A DNA stretch of 64,000 nt, taken from contig NZ_RAHJ01000004.1 of assembly GCF_003605755.1 (NCBI RefSeq), positions 1-64,000 of the forward strand, given 5' to 3'. This document shows, one piece after another, positions 1-8,985 of the stretch. The notes beneath the pieces were generated by a model that was not told the DNA's origin, ran no database searches, and saw nothing but the letters and a program-made list of their open reading frames with translations. A program made the position numbers and the translations under genes. The number at the start of each line of letters is the position of its first letter. Position 1 is the stretch's first letter. Source of the stretch: Tsuneonella suprasediminis (GTDB lineage: Bacteria; Pseudomonadota; Alphaproteobacteria; Sphingomonadales; Sphingomonadaceae).

Positions 1-1395
1 AAACGTCTGATCGACCGAGGCGCCGTCGCCATCGGTGGCGGTCACGGTCACGCTGTACACGCCGCCGGTGCCACCCTGACTGGCCGAGTTATCGACCGTG
101 CCGCTGATGACGCCGGTCACCGGGTCGATCGTCAGCCCGGCAGGCAAGCCGCTGGCGCTGTAGGTCAGCGTGGGGCTGTCGATGTCGGTGAAGAACGAGG
201 TCACATCGATAGCGGTCACCGTGCCTGCATCGATATCGGCCTGATCGACCATCGTGCCGACAGTCGTCGGCGCATCGTTGACCGGGTTCACCGTGATATC
301 GACCGTGCGGGTCAGCGTTTCGCCCGATGCCGGATCGGTTACGGTATAGGTGAAGCTGTCCGGCCCGTTGTAGTTGGCATTCGGGGTATAGGTATATGTC
401 CCGTCCGGGTTGACCACGACCGTGCCGTGCGAAGGATCGCTGGCCTTCTCGAACGTCAGATCGCCGCCGCTGGTCGTGCTGTCATTGCCCGCGACGCTGC
501 CATTCACCGGCGTGTCTTCGTCGGTCGTCGCGCTGTCGTCAGCCGCCGTCAGATCGGTCACCGGATCGACCACGATATCGAGGTCAGCGGTATCGCTGCC
601 ACCCTCGCCGTCACTGACAGTGTAGGTGATGGTCGGCACCGTGCCGTTCCAGTTGGCGGCAGGTGTGAAGGTATAGGCACCGGTGCTGCCGATGGTGATC
701 GTACCGACACCGGCGATGGTCACGGTGTCACCTGCTGCATGGGTGGCGGGATCGCCTGCCACTGTGAAGCTCGCCACACTCAGCGTATCGCCATCGGGAT
801 CGCTGTCGTTGGTCAGCACATTGCCGCTGACTGGCGTGTCTTCCGCAGTGGTGACAATGTCATCGGTGGCGACAGGTGGATGTTTCGGATCTTCTCCGCC
901 ACCGCTTGCCAGCGCGGCAATTCCTGCACCCCCTCCGAGAATGCCGAGCAGCCAGGGCCACCAGACGAAGCCAGCCACATCGTCGAGCTCAATTTCGGTG
1001 AAATGGAATTCAGACCATTCTTCTGGATACTGTCCCCACCAGACAACACCGTAATCGTCTTGCAGCACGAGCTCGTTACGACCTTCATCTGCATCGATTC
1101 CCTCGGTTCCGTCGGCACCGTCCGACGTGCCTTCCCTGGAATCGTTCGCGTCGGGATATTTGACGAAAAAGTCGTCGATGGCGATCTCCTGGCCATCCTT
1201 AAGGATTAGTACGAGACCGTCGCCCCGGCGTTCGTAGCTCGCTACATTTTCCGGCGCCAGCTTCAGTACGATAACGGATGGACGATGAAGAGAAATCTTT
1301 TCACCTTCATCAATGCTCCGCCGAGACCCGCTCTTCTTGTCAATAATCTCGGCGTTCACGAGGTTCGTTGAGACATGGGGGGCCGAAGCTGGCAT
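1..1395 (-). CDS. BapA-type giant adhesin, N-terminal part (runs off window)
   Basis: The reading frame is open from an ATG at 1395 to the window edge, giving 465 residues of a longer protein. Residues ~1-130 resemble the BapA prefix-like domain, with ENVASYERRGDGLVLILKDG and a WW-G-Y segment. A Gly/Ala-rich hydrophobic stretch (WWPWLLGILGGGAGIAALAS, ~150-172) follows. From ~175 onward there are tandem cadherin-like (tandem-95/VCBS) repeats with VATDDIVTTAEDTPVSGNV and DEDTPVNGSV, then a He-PIG or dystroglycan-like repeat (VNDAPT...SASGLPAGLTIDPVTG). Proteins of this layout are exported by a type I system and act in biofilm or surface attachment; export genes and the C-terminus are outside the window. 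No classical signal peptide is seen, as expected for type I export. It is divergent from a LuxR-type regulator, which suggests, but does not show, joint regulation. Confidence 0.88.
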   Translation of the reverse strand, partial: MPASAPHVSTNLVNAEIIDKKSGSRRSIDEGEKISLHRPSVIVLKLAPENVASYERRGDGLVLILKDGQEIAIDDFFVKYPDANDSREGTSDGADGTEGIDADEGRNELVLQDDYGVVWWGQYPEEWSEFHFTEIELDDVAGFVWWPWLLGILGGGAGIAALASGGGEDPKHPPVATDDIVTTAEDTPVSGNVLTNDSDPDGDTLSVASFTVAGDPATHAAGDTVTIAGVGTITIGSTGAYTFTPAANWNGTVPTITYTVSDGEGGSDTADLDIVVDPVTDLTAADDSATTDEDTPVNGSVAGNDSTTSGGDLTFEKASDPSHGTVVVNPDGTYTYTPNANYNGPDSFTYTVTDPASGETLTRTVDITVNPVNDAPTTVGTMVDQADIDAGTVTAIDVTSFFTDIDSPTLTYSASGLPAGLTIDPVTGVISGTVDNSASQGGTGGVYSVTVTATDGDGASVDQTF

Positions 1396-1570
1396 GCAAT
1401 TAAATCCCTGAATTTAAATTATATGCGATTGTATCCGGTTACAAAACCGAAACCCGAGGAATCATTAAGTAATTAACGTACCTGTTCAAATCAGGTGCAT
1501 CATGATGCAGTCGCATCCAGCGATAACACAGCTATAGGAGGAAGAATTTACCCAAATTCTCCTCTCGTTA
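1396..1570. promoter_or_regulatory. divergent intergenic region with two abutting palindromes
   Basis: This 175-bp AT-richer spacer separates the adhesin and LuxR-type genes. ACCTG-TTCAAAT-CAGGT (1480-1496, 5-bp arms) directly abuts the perfect palindrome GCATCATGATGC (1497-1508). Both are typical of operator half-site arrangements. The first has the ACCTG/CAGGT ends of the Vibrio fischeri lux box, but with 17 rather than 20 bp. An imperfect 11-bp hairpin (1539-1549 with 1554-1564) lies just before the LuxR gene and includes part of a GGAGG. Regulatory use is inferred. Confidence 0.5.
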
Positions 1571-2338
1571 TTGACCATTGAGCCATTCGGAACGCCAGAT
1601 AGATTATCGCTTAAACATATGATAATAGACGTTTTAAATGCCGCCACATTCGCTGTCGCGCGAGCTCAGACGCGAGCAGACCTCGAAAAAGCGTTACAAA
1701 ATGCTGTAACCGCGCTGGGGTTTGACAGCTTCAACCTGTCCTGCGGTAAATCCGACAAGCGGGAATTTATGCTCGATCCGACTATATCGTCGTGGACCGA
1801 AGCGGACATGAAACTGTACGATCAGGATCGTTGGGCAGAGCGCGACCCGCTGCTGGCCTATGCCGCAAGTGGCGGTGAAGTGCGCGGCTGGCACGTGGCC
1901 GACTGGCGAACCGAAAACGAGGAAGAGTACGCACGTTACCTTGAATATTCAGGGTTGAAAGGCGGTGTGACCGCCCCGCTGAATTCTCCATCGGGCGCGC
2001 TCGCCGCGATGACGGTGTTGTCCGCCACCAAAGACAAGTTCGACAGTCAGACTATCCGCAGCATTCCTTTGCTGGGGAGTATAGCGATGATGCGGCTCGA
2101 AACGCTGGGTTACGACAAATCCGGCCTTGCAACACCAAAAACGGTACTGGCCGATCTGACCGATCATCAGATGGAAATATTGCGGTGGGCCGCACAAGGT
2201 AAATCAAACGGCGATATCGGGCAGATTATCGGCCAGAAGAAGCGCACAGTCGATTATCATATGAAAACGATCCTGAAGAAGCTGGGAGTATCGACAAAAG
2301 TACAGGCGGTTGCGATCTACTCCTGTTCGTTTGAATGA
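1571..2338 (+). CDS. LuxR-family regulator with autoinducer-binding-like domain (LuxR solo)
   Basis: The protein has 255 residues from a TTG at 1571. Residues ~30-170 form an autoinducer-binding-type domain with the characteristic Y83...D92-P93 spacing (YDQDRWAERDP). Residues ~193-255 form a LuxR/GerE helix-turn-helix (LTDHQMEILRWAAQGKSNGDIG...RTVDYHMKTILKKLGV). The position equal to the TraR ligand Trp57 (four before the Tyr) is Asp79, so a normal acyl-homoserine lactone pocket is doubtful. No luxI is nearby. The start is uncertain: a good GGAGG (1537-1541) lies 29 nt upstream of the TTG, an ATT at 1556 is in frame, and an ATG at 1619 lacks a Shine-Dalgarno. The neighbouring adhesin gene is the obvious candidate target, by position only. 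Confidence 0.85.
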   Translation: MTIEPFGTPDRLSLKHMIIDVLNAATFAVARAQTRADLEKALQNAVTALGFDSFNLSCGKSDKREFMLDPTISSWTEADMKLYDQDRWAERDPLLAYAASGGEVRGWHVADWRTENEEEYARYLEYSGLKGGVTAPLNSPSGALAAMTVLSATKDKFDSQTIRSIPLLGSIAMMRLETLGYDKSGLATPKTVLADLTDHQMEILRWAAQGKSNGDIGQIIGQKKRTVDYHMKTILKKLGVSTKVQAVAIYSCSFE

Positions 2339-2441
2339 TATGCTTGTCTGGCCGCCGGTAACCGGCAGCACTTACCTTCCGCTGGGGCTCGGATAGATTC
2401 GCTCGCTTGCCTGATATCATCAGGCGCGTAAGCCCAGCGAT

Positions 2442-3365
2442 GTGCAAACCGAACTGCCCCGACAACGCCCTATTCTGGCGCTGGTGATCCGCCTGGGTGC
2501 GGCATTGGCGCTGGCCATGATGCTGGTCTTCGTGAAACTCGGCAGCGAGAGCGGGATGCATCTGGCGGAGATTCTGTTCTGGCGACAGTTGCCGACTGTT
2601 CCGCTGGTGATCGGCTATCTGGCGCTGCGGGGTAATCTCGGCAAGCTGAAGACGCAGCGCCCGAGAGTACACAGCAAGCGCGCACTCTATGGATTGGTGG
2701 GGATGTTCCTCAATTTCGGCGCGGTTACGCTGCTACCGCTCGCTGAAGCGACGACGTTCGGCTTCACATCGGCCATCTGGGCGGTAATCCTGTCGGCGGT
2801 GCTGTTGAAGGAAACGGTCGGCCCTTACCGCTGGGCTGCGGTCGTGCTGGGGTTCGCCGGTGTACTCGTGATCGCGCAGCCCGGTCACACGCATATCCCG
2901 CTGTTCGGTGCGGCGGTGGCGCTGGGATCGGCATTTATGATCGCGTTGATCTCTATCCAGATCCGCGATCTCAACCGCACCGAAGAACCGCTGACCATCG
3001 TGTTCTATTTCGCGCTGTTCACGCTGCCGGTATTGGCGTTGTTTCTGCCATTCATCGGACACTGGCATCACACCCCCTACCAATGGGCCCTGCTGACCGG
3101 GCTTGGTTTCACGGGTTTGTTCGGCCAACTGATGCTGACCGCCGCGCTACGTTTTGGCCCGGTATCGAGTGTGATCGTGATGGATTATTCAGGGCTGATC
3201 TGGGCGACGCTGTTCGGGTGGTTGTTCTTCAGCAATCTGCCGCCGGCATCCACGTGGGTGGGCGCACCGCTGATCGTGATGGCTGGCCTGATCATCGCCT
3301 ATCGCGAACACAAGCTGGCGATCGAGCGCGCAGACACCGTGCCGCCGGGCGGTGTAAACGTTTAG
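2442..3365 (+). CDS. DMT-superfamily permease (two EamA domains)
   Basis: A 307-residue integral membrane protein made of two tandem EamA repeats (~15-145 and ~155-295) with about ten hydrophobic segments, the normal size for the drug/metabolite transporter superfamily. The repeat ends are marked by ETVGPYRWAAVVLGFAGVLVI and by LPPASTWVGAPLIVMAGLII. Substrates of such permeases cannot be read from sequence. The start is a GTG at 2442, with no in-frame ATG nearby; the next plausible start is well inside the first membrane segment. The stop overlaps by 4 bp the convergent small membrane-protein gene. A CTGAT-ATC-ATCAG palindrome sits just upstream (2411-2423). Confidence 0.85.
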   Translation: MQTELPRQRPILALVIRLGAALALAMMLVFVKLGSESGMHLAEILFWRQLPTVPLVIGYLALRGNLGKLKTQRPRVHSKRALYGLVGMFLNFGAVTLLPLAEATTFGFTSAIWAVILSAVLLKETVGPYRWAAVVLGFAGVLVIAQPGHTHIPLFGAAVALGSAFMIALISIQIRDLNRTEEPLTIVFYFALFTLPVLALFLPFIGHWHHTPYQWALLTGLGFTGLFGQLMLTAALRFGPVSSVIVMDYSGLIWATLFGWLFFSNLPPASTWVGAPLIVMAGLIIAYREHKLAIERADTVPPGGVNV

Positions 3366-3595
3366 CCTGCCACCAGACCTTTCGCGGAAAGCGCCAGCAG
3401 AGCCGCGCCTATCACAGCGCAGACCAAGAATATTCCGGTCCACGGCACCCATCCCACCCGGTCGATCCGCGCCCGTTTGATCCGCCGGGCTTCCGCTATG
3501 CGTGCGACTGCCGCCACGGCAAAGAAGCCCGCTGCCCACAGAGCGGCGATTTCCGCGTCGCTGGCAAAGGCAAAGAATGCGTGCAGGTCCGTCAT
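3362..3595 (-). CDS. small membrane protein, 77 aa, unknown function
   Basis: A 77-residue protein with two predicted membrane segments (~17-35 and ~50-72) joined by a basic loop (RIAEARRIKRARIDRVG). No family was recognised. Its end overlaps the stop of the convergent DMT permease gene by four bases. Codon use is GC-rich like the surroundings, which supports a real gene. The ATG at 3595 is the only good start. An 8-bp perfect hairpin (GCCGCGAA/TTCGCGGC, 3646-3666) lies ~50 bp upstream. Confidence 0.6.
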   Translation of the reverse strand: MTDLHAFFAFASDAEIAALWAAGFFAVAAVARIAEARRIKRARIDRVGWVPWTGIFLVCAVIGAALLALSAKGLVAG

Positions 3596-3645
3596 GCCAC
3601 GGCATATGGGAGCTTACGCGACAGACGCCAGACTACACGCGATGA

Positions 3646-3666
3646 GCCGCGAAATTTGTTCGCGGC
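3646..3666. promoter_or_regulatory. perfect 8-bp inverted repeat between divergent small genes
   Basis: GCCGCGAA and TTCGCGGC are separated by five bases. The element sits between the divergent 77-aa gene (start 3595) and the entericidin gene (start 3748). It could be an operator or a structured leader; neither role is shown. Confidence 0.3.
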
Positions 3667-3747
3667 TGCGGGAACAGGCCAGCGCATCGACCGTTAACCC
3701 CCTCGACCACTTTTAACCGCCATATGTCCAGATCAAGGGGAACTTAC

Positions 3748-3879
3748 ATGGCACGCAAGATCATGATTGCCCTCGGCATCGCCGCTATCACCATGACGAC
3801 CGCCGCCTGCAACACCGTAAAGGGTGTGGGGCGCGATATCGAGTCTGTCGGTCAGGCCGGTTCCGACGCGATCAACTGA
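3748..3879 (+). CDS. entericidin A/B-family small lipoprotein
   Basis: A 43-residue protein starting MARKIMIALGIAAITMTTAAC, then NTVKGVGRDIESVG and ending GSDAIN. It has a basic N-terminus, a hydrophobic segment and a lipobox-like TTAAC, so Cys21 would be the lipidated first residue of the mature peptide. The NTVKGVGRDIESVGQA segment is diagnostic of the entericidin family. These are tiny membrane-associated lipoproteins, linked in E. coli to stationary-phase bacteriolysis, but widespread in Alphaproteobacteria without known toxicity. AAGGGG (3734-3739) is a good ribosome-binding site. A strong terminator follows within 45 bp, so this is a monocistronic unit. Confidence 0.85.
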   Translation: MARKIMIALGIAAITMTTAACNTVKGVGRDIESVGQAGSDAIN

Positions 3880-3920
3880 GACAACACGCAATAACCAAAA
3901 GGCCTTTCGAGGTCGCAGGG

Positions 3921-3957
3921 AACGCCCGCACGGTTTATCCGGCGGGCGTTTTCTTTT
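3921..3957 (+). terminator. rho-independent terminator of the entericidin gene
   Basis: AACGCCCGC (3921-3929) pairs with GCGGGCGTT (3942-3950), and a T-rich tail runs to 3957. The opposite-strand ABA4-like gene ends inside the loop (its stop is at 3935-3937), so the element sits between two convergent genes. It may work in both directions. Confidence 0.8.
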
Positions 3958-4393
3958 TGCGCGACCATCCGCCGGGGCCGCGGGCACGCCGTTCACGCAC
4001 CAGCAGCCACGCAAACAGCCCGACCGGCCCGACGAGGAAGGTCAGCAGCAGGAAGGGCACCTGAAACAAACGGCCAAATCCCTTGGCATCGGCATCGCGC
4101 GCGATCCACAGACCGGCAAACAGATCGAACGCCAGATAGTGCGTCCAGCCAATCGCGATGCCCGCATCGCTGGCGAACAGTTCGCGGATACCCGCAATCG
4201 TCGTGAACCGGGTGAAGTTCACTCCGCCCTGCGCGATCAGCACCGCGAGCCCACACGTATAGGCAAGCGAGAGCAACCCCACCCCGGCATAGAGCACCAT
4301 CGCCAGCGGGAATGGCCGCCGGGGCAGCGCCAACAGCACGATCCACGCCACCAGCGCAATCGTATTGGTGACGGAAAACATCGCCTGCCACAT
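3935..4393 (-). CDS. ABA4-like (DUF4281) membrane protein
   Basis: A 152-residue protein with four membrane segments. It matches the ABA4-like family through TRFTTIAGIRELFASDAG, a GWTHYLAFDLFAGLWIA block and the C-terminal LLLTFLVGPVGLFAWLLVR. Plant ABA4 is needed for neoxanthin formation; the role of the bacterial relatives is not established, although carotenoid-making sphingomonads often carry them. The gene begins 13 bp after the gcvPB stop and may be the last gene of the gcv transcript. The C-terminus is basic (RKKKTPAG) and ends within the entericidin terminator. Confidence 0.8.
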   Translation of the reverse strand: MWQAMFSVTNTIALVAWIVLLALPRRPFPLAMVLYAGVGLLSLAYTCGLAVLIAQGGVNFTRFTTIAGIRELFASDAGIAIGWTHYLAFDLFAGLWIARDADAKGFGRLFQVPFLLLTFLVGPVGLFAWLLVRERRARGPGGWSRKKKTPAG

Positions 4394-4405
4394 TGCGCGC
4401 GCTCC

Positions 4406-6004
4406 TTAGCTTCCGCCCTGCTCGCTCAGCGATGGTTCGCCGGGCGCGACCTCCGGCTCGCTCCACGTCAGCACCGGCTTGCGCGCGGCGAGCGTTTCGT
4501 CGAGGCGGCGGCGCGGCGCATGGATCGGGGCCGCTTTCAGCGTTTCGTCCCCTGCCCGCGCCCGTTCGGCCAGACTGCGTAGCGCAGTGATAAACTGGTC
4601 CAGCCCGGCCTTGCTTTCCGTTTCGGTCGGCTCGATCAACATGGCACCGTGAACGACGAGCGGGAAATACATCGTCATCGGGTGATACCCTTCGTCGATC
4701 AGCCCCTTGGCCAGATCGAGCGTCGTCATCCCATCGGCAAAACCCTTATCGCTGAACAGCGCCTCGTGCATACAGGGACCGCTGGCGCCGAACGGGGCGT
4801 CGAGCACATCTTCCAGACTGCGGAGGATGTAATTGGCGTTGAGCACAGCATCGCCCGCCACTTGGCGCAAACCATCGGCCCCGTGGCTGAGGATATAGGC
4901 CAGCGCACGGGTGAACATGCCCATCTGCCCGTGAAACGCGCTCATCCGGCCAAAGCTGTGCGGATGGCGTTCGCCTGCGGTTTCTTCCTCCACCAGCGTC
5001 AACGTACCATCGGCATGCAGCTCGCTGAACGGCAGCGGGCCATAAGGGCACAGCGCCTCACTCAACACCACCGGGCCGGAACCTGGGCCACCGCCACCAT
5101 GCGGAGTGGAGAACGTCTTGTGCAGGTTGATGTGCATCGCATCGACGCCCAGATCGCCCGGACGGACGCGCCCGACGATGGCGTTGAAGTTCGCCCCGTC
5201 GCAATAAACATATCCACCAGCGGCATGCACCGCGTCCGAAATCGCTTTCATATCGCGTTCGAACAGGCCGCAGGTGTTGGGGTTGGTAATCATCACCCCG
5301 GCGACATCCGGCCCCAGCCGCGCCTTCAGCGCCGCCAGATCGACGCGCCCTTCCGCCGTGGCGGGGATATTTTCCACCCGATAACCGGCAAAGGCCGCGG
5401 TGGCCGGATTGGTGCCATGCGCGCTTTCGGGCACGAGGATCACTTCGCGGGCGTCACCTTTCGCCTCCAGCGCGGCACGGATGCACAGGATGCCGCACAG
5501 CTCGCCATGTGCGCCGGCCTTGGGTGTCATCGCCACGCCGGGCATCCCGGTCAGCTTGCACAGCCACTGCGCCAGTTCGTTGATAACGCCCAGCGCGCCC
5601 TGCACCGTATCGACCGGCTGCAACGGGTGGACATCGGCAAAGCCCGGCATCCGCGCGACTTTCTCGTTCACACGCGGGTTGTGCTTCATCGTGCAACTGC
5701 CGAGCGGGAACAGGCCGAGATCGATGGCATAGTTCTGGCGGCTGAGGCGGGTGTAGTGGCGCACCGTTTCCGGTTCGGACAAACCCGGCAGGCCGATTTC
5801 CGCATCGCGCGCAAACCCGCCAAGGCGGTTACTGCTCAGGTCCGGTTCGGGCAGATCGACGCCGGTTGTCTCGCAATTGCCGATTTCGAAGATCAGCGGT
5901 TCTTCCAGCATCAGCGCCTTGTTGCCGGTGACGGTGTTGGTGCCGTCGGCAGCACCAGTGACAGGCGAAGTGGGCTTCCAGCCACTCTGGTTCGGGGCGT
6001 TCAT
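4406..6004 (-). CDS. gcvPB: glycine dehydrogenase (decarboxylating) subunit 2
   Basis: A 532-residue C-terminal half of the P-protein, the PLP-dependent glycine decarboxylase of the glycine cleavage system. The PLP lysine is K296 in [18 protein letters not shown], with the usual Gly-rich loop after it. [17 protein letters not shown] near residue 95-110 and [15 protein letters not shown] at ~191 are typical of subunit 2. It works as a heterotetramer with GcvPA, passing the aminomethyl group to lipoylated GcvH. Its ATG overlaps the gcvPA stop by four bases, indicating translational coupling. Length and motifs look intact. Confidence 0.97.
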   Translation of the reverse strand: MNAPNQSGWKPTSPVTGAADGTNTVTGNKALMLEEPLIFEIGNCETTGVDLPEPDLSSNRLGGFARDAEIGLPGLSEPETVRHYTRLSRQNYAIDLGLFPLGSCTMKHNPRVNEKVARMPGFADVHPLQPVDTVQGALGVINELAQWLCKLTGMPGVAMTPKAGAHGELCGILCIRAALEAKGDAREVILVPESAHGTNPATAAFAGYRVENIPATAEGRVDLAALKARLGPDVAGVMITNPNTCGLFERDMKAISDAVHAAGGYVYCDGANFNAIVGRVRPGDLGVDAMHINLHKTFSTPHGGGGPGSGPVVLSEALCPYGPLPFSELHADGTLTLVEEETAGERHPHSFGRMSAFHGQMGMFTRALAYILSHGADGLRQVAGDAVLNANYILRSLEDVLDAPFGASGPCMHEALFSDKGFADGMTTLDLAKGLIDEGYHPMTMYFPLVVHGAMLIEPTETESKAGLDQFITALRSLAERARAGDETLKAAPIHAPRRRLDETLAARKPVLTWSEPEVAPGEPSLSEQGGS

Positions 6005-7362
6005 GCCAGCACCTCCTCGATCGCGCGGCCCAGTGTTGCGATGTCCTCCTCGGTGGTCGTCTCGGTCACAGCAACGACCAGCCCACCCGACAGCGCATCG
6101 ACTTTCGGGAACAACCGGCCCAGCGAGACACCCGCCAGCACTTTATCCTGCGCCAGCTTACGCACCACTTCGCGGGCATCGGCAGGCAGGATCACCGTGA
6201 ATTCGTTGAAGAACGTGTCGTTGAGCACAGTCACCCCCGGCACTTGCGCCAGCCGGTCGGCGGCGATGCAGGCCAGCCGGTGGTTTTCCGCCGCCAGCGC
6301 CCGCAATCCTTTCTCACCCAACAGTGTCAGATGGATCGAGAACGCCAGCGCGCACAGCCCCGAATTGGTGCAGATGTTGCTGGTCGCTTTCTCGCGCCGG
6401 ATATGCTGTTCGCGGGTGGAGAGCGTCAGCACAAAGCCACGCTTGCCCTCCGCATCCACGGTTTCACCGCAAAGGCGCCCCGGCATCTGGCGCACGTGTT
6501 TGGGATCGCGCACAGCGAACAGGCCAAGGTACGGCCCGCCAAATTGCAGACCGACGCCAATCGACTGCCCTTCACCAACCACGATATCCGCGCCCAGCTC
6601 GCCCGGCGCCTTGATCGCGCCCAGCGCCACCGGTTCGGTGTTCACCGCCACCAGCAGAGCGCCCTTGGCATGAGCGGCCTCTGCGATTTCTGCCAGATCG
6701 GGAATACGGCCCAGAATATCGGGATACTGCACCACGACACAGCTCGTCTGATCATCAATCCGGGCGATCAGCCCGGCATTGTCGGGCTTTGCCGTCAGCG
6801 AAGGCAGCGCGTCAGCGATCTGGTCTTCAGTGAATTTCGCCATTGTCTTGACCGTTTCGGCATAGTGCGGGTGCAATGCACCCGACAGCACCACCCGCTT
6901 ACGCCGCGTTACCCGGCCCGCCATCGCCACCGCTTCCCAACATGCGGTCGAGCCATCATACATCGACGCATTCGCCACCGCGCAGCCATAGAGCTTTGCC
7001 ACCTGCGTCTGGAATTCGAACAGCATCTGCAAAGTGCCCTGCGCGATTTCCGGCTGATACGGAGTATAGGCCGTCAGGAATTCGCCGCGCTGGATCAGAT
7101 GGTCGACTGTCGCCGGAACATGGTGGCGATAGGCCCCCGCCCCCAGGAAGAACGCCGCATCGGCCGCCGCAAGGTTTTGCTTGCTGAGTGCGCGCATATG
7201 CTTTTCCACCGCCATTTCACTGGCATGGTGCGGCAGGCCTTCGATCGGCGCGGTCAGATAATGATCCGCCGGAACGTCCACGAACAGTGCATCGACATCG
7301 GACGCGCCGATGGTTTCGAGCATCGCCGAACGGTCGGTATCGGTCAGGGGTAGATAGCGCAT
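6001..7362 (-). CDS. gcvPA: glycine dehydrogenase (decarboxylating) subunit 1
   Basis: A 453-residue N-terminal half of the P-protein. It carries [38 protein letters not shown] and the [10 protein letters not shown] segment typical of GcvPA. The chosen ATG at 7362 ([15 protein letters not shown]) has AAGGG 6-10 nt upstream and begins where family members begin. An upstream in-frame extension to 7434 has no such support and crosses a structured intergenic repeat. It lies between gcvH and gcvPB in the gcvT-H-PA-PB order and forms the active decarboxylase with GcvPB. The two-gene P-protein is the form common in many Alphaproteobacteria, as opposed to the single-chain enterobacterial GcvP. Confidence 0.96.
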   Translation of the reverse strand: MRYLPLTDTDRSAMLETIGASDVDALFVDVPADHYLTAPIEGLPHHASEMAVEKHMRALSKQNLAAADAAFFLGAGAYRHHVPATVDHLIQRGEFLTAYTPYQPEIAQGTLQMLFEFQTQVAKLYGCAVANASMYDGSTACWEAVAMAGRVTRRKRVVLSGALHPHYAETVKTMAKFTEDQIADALPSLTAKPDNAGLIARIDDQTSCVVVQYPDILGRIPDLAEIAEAAHAKGALLVAVNTEPVALGAIKAPGELGADIVVGEGQSIGVGLQFGGPYLGLFAVRDPKHVRQMPGRLCGETVDAEGKRGFVLTLSTREQHIRREKATSNICTNSGLCALAFSIHLTLLGEKGLRALAAENHRLACIAADRLAQVPGVTVLNDTFFNEFTVILPADAREVVRKLAQDKVLAGVSLGRLFPKVDALSGGLVVAVTETTTEEDIATLGRAIEEVLA

Positions 7363-7376
7363 AGTAACCCTTGTTG

Positions 7377-7450
7377 GTGCGCCCCCGCTCTGGCGAGGGT
7401 CTCTGGCAGCAGAGCACGTGGCATGTGCCCCCACTTGCGCGGGGGCGCAC
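7377..7450 (-). repeat. 12-bp perfect inverted repeat in the gcvH-gcvPA gap
   Basis: GTGCGCCCCCGC (7377-7388) and GCGGGGGCGCAC (7439-7450) are perfectly complementary and enclose 50 bases. The enclosed GTGCCCCC (7425-7432) could instead pair with the right arm, so two exclusive hairpins are possible. It fills the only sizeable gap (97 bp) in the gcv operon, after the gcvH stop. It may protect or attenuate the message; the sequence alone does not decide. Confidence 0.5.
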
Positions 7451-7459
7451 GTCAGGCCA

Positions 7460-7831
7460 TCACAGCCCGTCCACGAATTCCTTGTACTTCGCTTCGTCCA
7501 TCAGGCCGTCCAGCTCGCTGGCGTCGGCGATGGTCAGTTTGAAGAACCAGCCGTCGCCTTCGGGCGCGGTGTTGACCAGCGCGGGATCGCCTTCCAGCGC
7601 AGCATTGCCTTCGGTCACAGTGCCGCTGACGGGGGCATAGACATCGCTGGCTGCCTTGACGCTTTCGACCACCGCGGCATCGCCGCCCTTGGTCAGCGTG
7701 GCGCCTTCAGCGGGCGTTTCGACGAACACGATATCGCCCAGCTGGCTCTGCGCGTAATCGGTGATGCCGACAGTGGCACTGGTGCCGTCAACTTCGATCC
7801 ATTCGTGATCTTCAGTGAAATAACGGGTCAT
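7460..7831 (-). CDS. gcvH: glycine cleavage system H protein
   Basis: A 123-residue lipoyl carrier. It begins [16 protein letters not shown] and carries the lipoylation site K59 in [17 protein letters not shown]. It shuttles the aminomethyl group from GcvP to GcvT and reduced lipoate to dihydrolipoamide dehydrogenase (not in the window). Its ATG overlaps the gcvT stop by four bases. Length, lipoyl site and C-terminal [17 protein letters not shown] are all normal for the family. Confidence 0.98.
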   Translation of the reverse strand: MTRYFTEDHEWIEVDGTSATVGITDYAQSQLGDIVFVETPAEGATLTKGGDAAVVESVKAASDVYAPVSGTVTEGNAALEGDPALVNTAPEGDGWFFKLTIADASELDGLMDEAKYKEFVDGL

Positions 7832-8979
7832 TTGGCAGCTCCCTTGCGGAAATAACGATGGGGTACAAACGGCATCGGCACGACCGTGGCAGGCAGACGC
7901 TTGCCACGCACTTCGAGTTCGAGCGCGGTGCCGTGGGCGGAATGAGCGGTATAGACATAGGCCATCGCAATCGGATGGCCGAGCGTGGGGGAAAACCCGC
8001 CCGACGTGACAGTGCCGACTTTGGTAGCACCGGCGAATACATCGGCCCCTTCGCGCGCCGCCATGCGCCCTTCCAGCGCGAGGCCGACGCGCTTTGTCGG
8101 CGCACCATCGGCCAGCAGGCCCAGAACGCGCTCCGCACCGGGGAAGCCCCCTTCGGCGCGGCGGCGCTTGTTGATCGCGAATGTCAGGTCCGCGCTGACC
8201 GGATCGGTTTCGGGCGACAGGTCATGGCCATAGAGCGGCAGACCGGCCTCCAGCCGCAAGCTGTCGCGTGCACCCAGACCGATGGGCTTCACTTCCAGTT
8301 CGGCACACAGCCGACCGGCCAACTGTTCCGCCTGATCGGCGGCGACTGAAATCTCGAACCCGTCTTCGCCGGTATAGCCCGAACGCGACACCATCAGATC
8401 GAGTTCACCGAACTGATACTCTTTCGCTTCCATGAAGCCAAAATCGTCGGTCAGCCCGCGCATCGCCCGTTCGAGCGCTTGCGCCGCTTCCGGCCCCTGC
8501 AGCGCGAGCAGAGCGCGGTCTTCCAGATGGGTCAGCGTGATTTCATCCGGCAGGAATTCGCGCAAGTAAGCGATATCGTCCCACTTGGTCGCGCCGTTGA
8601 CCACGAGATAATATCGCGCGGTGCCACCTTCAGGGGTAACATTGGTGACCATCAGATCGTCGAGGATGCCGCCGTTTTCGTCGAGCAGCAGCGAATAGCG
8701 CACTTTGCCCGGTTTCAGCGCGGCGATATCGCCCGGCAGCAGGGCCTCCAGCGCTGCGGCCGCGCCATCGCCTTCGACGATAAGCTGGCCCATGTGACTG
8801 ACATCGAACAGACCGGCATGGTCGCGGGTCCACTGGTGTTCGGCCAGAATGCCTTCGTACTGGATCGGCATTTCATATCCGGCGAATGGCACCATGCGGG
8901 CGCCTTGCGCGCGGTGCCATGCATCCATCGGCAGAGCCAGAAGCTCGATAGTATCTTCGTTTTCGCTGCTATCGCTCAC
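7828..8979 (-). CDS. gcvT: aminomethyltransferase (glycine cleavage T protein)
   Basis: A 383-residue folate-dependent T protein. It releases ammonia and makes 5,10-methylene-THF from the H-bound aminomethyl group. [31 protein letters not shown], the [13 protein letters not shown] block and a [20 protein letters not shown] block are the family landmarks. A GTG start at 8979 ([14 protein letters not shown]) is chosen because the upstream sequence is glycine riboswitch, and an ATG two bases earlier is followed at once by TGA. GGGAA (8986-8990), seven bases before the GTG, is the ribosome-binding site and is the target of the riboswitch switch helix. Confidence 0.96.
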   Translation of the reverse strand: MSDSSENEDTIELLALPMDAWHRAQGARMVPFAGYEMPIQYEGILAEHQWTRDHAGLFDVSHMGQLIVEGDGAAAALEALLPGDIAALKPGKVRYSLLLDENGGILDDLMVTNVTPEGGTARYYLVVNGATKWDDIAYLREFLPDEITLTHLEDRALLALQGPEAAQALERAMRGLTDDFGFMEAKEYQFGELDLMVSRSGYTGEDGFEISVAADQAEQLAGRLCAELEVKPIGLGARDSLRLEAGLPLYGHDLSPETDPVSADLTFAINKRRRAEGGFPGAERVLGLLADGAPTKRVGLALEGRMAAREGADVFAGATKVGTVTSGGFSPTLGHPIAMAYVYTAHSAHGTALELEVRGKRLPATVVPMPFVPHRYFRKGAAK

Positions 8980-8985
8980 ATCAGA

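Noticed and set aside
1480-1496. tRNA T-arm-like sequence (5-bp stem, TTCAAAT loop)
   Set aside because: The stem and loop fit a T-arm, but no D-arm, anticodon arm or matching acceptor strand lies upstream, so a tRNA gene or clear tRNA attachment scar is not supported.
4649-6673. 674-codon open frame opposite gcvPB and gcvPA
   Set aside because: Antisense shadow of two well-conserved genes; no ribosome-binding site or family motif.
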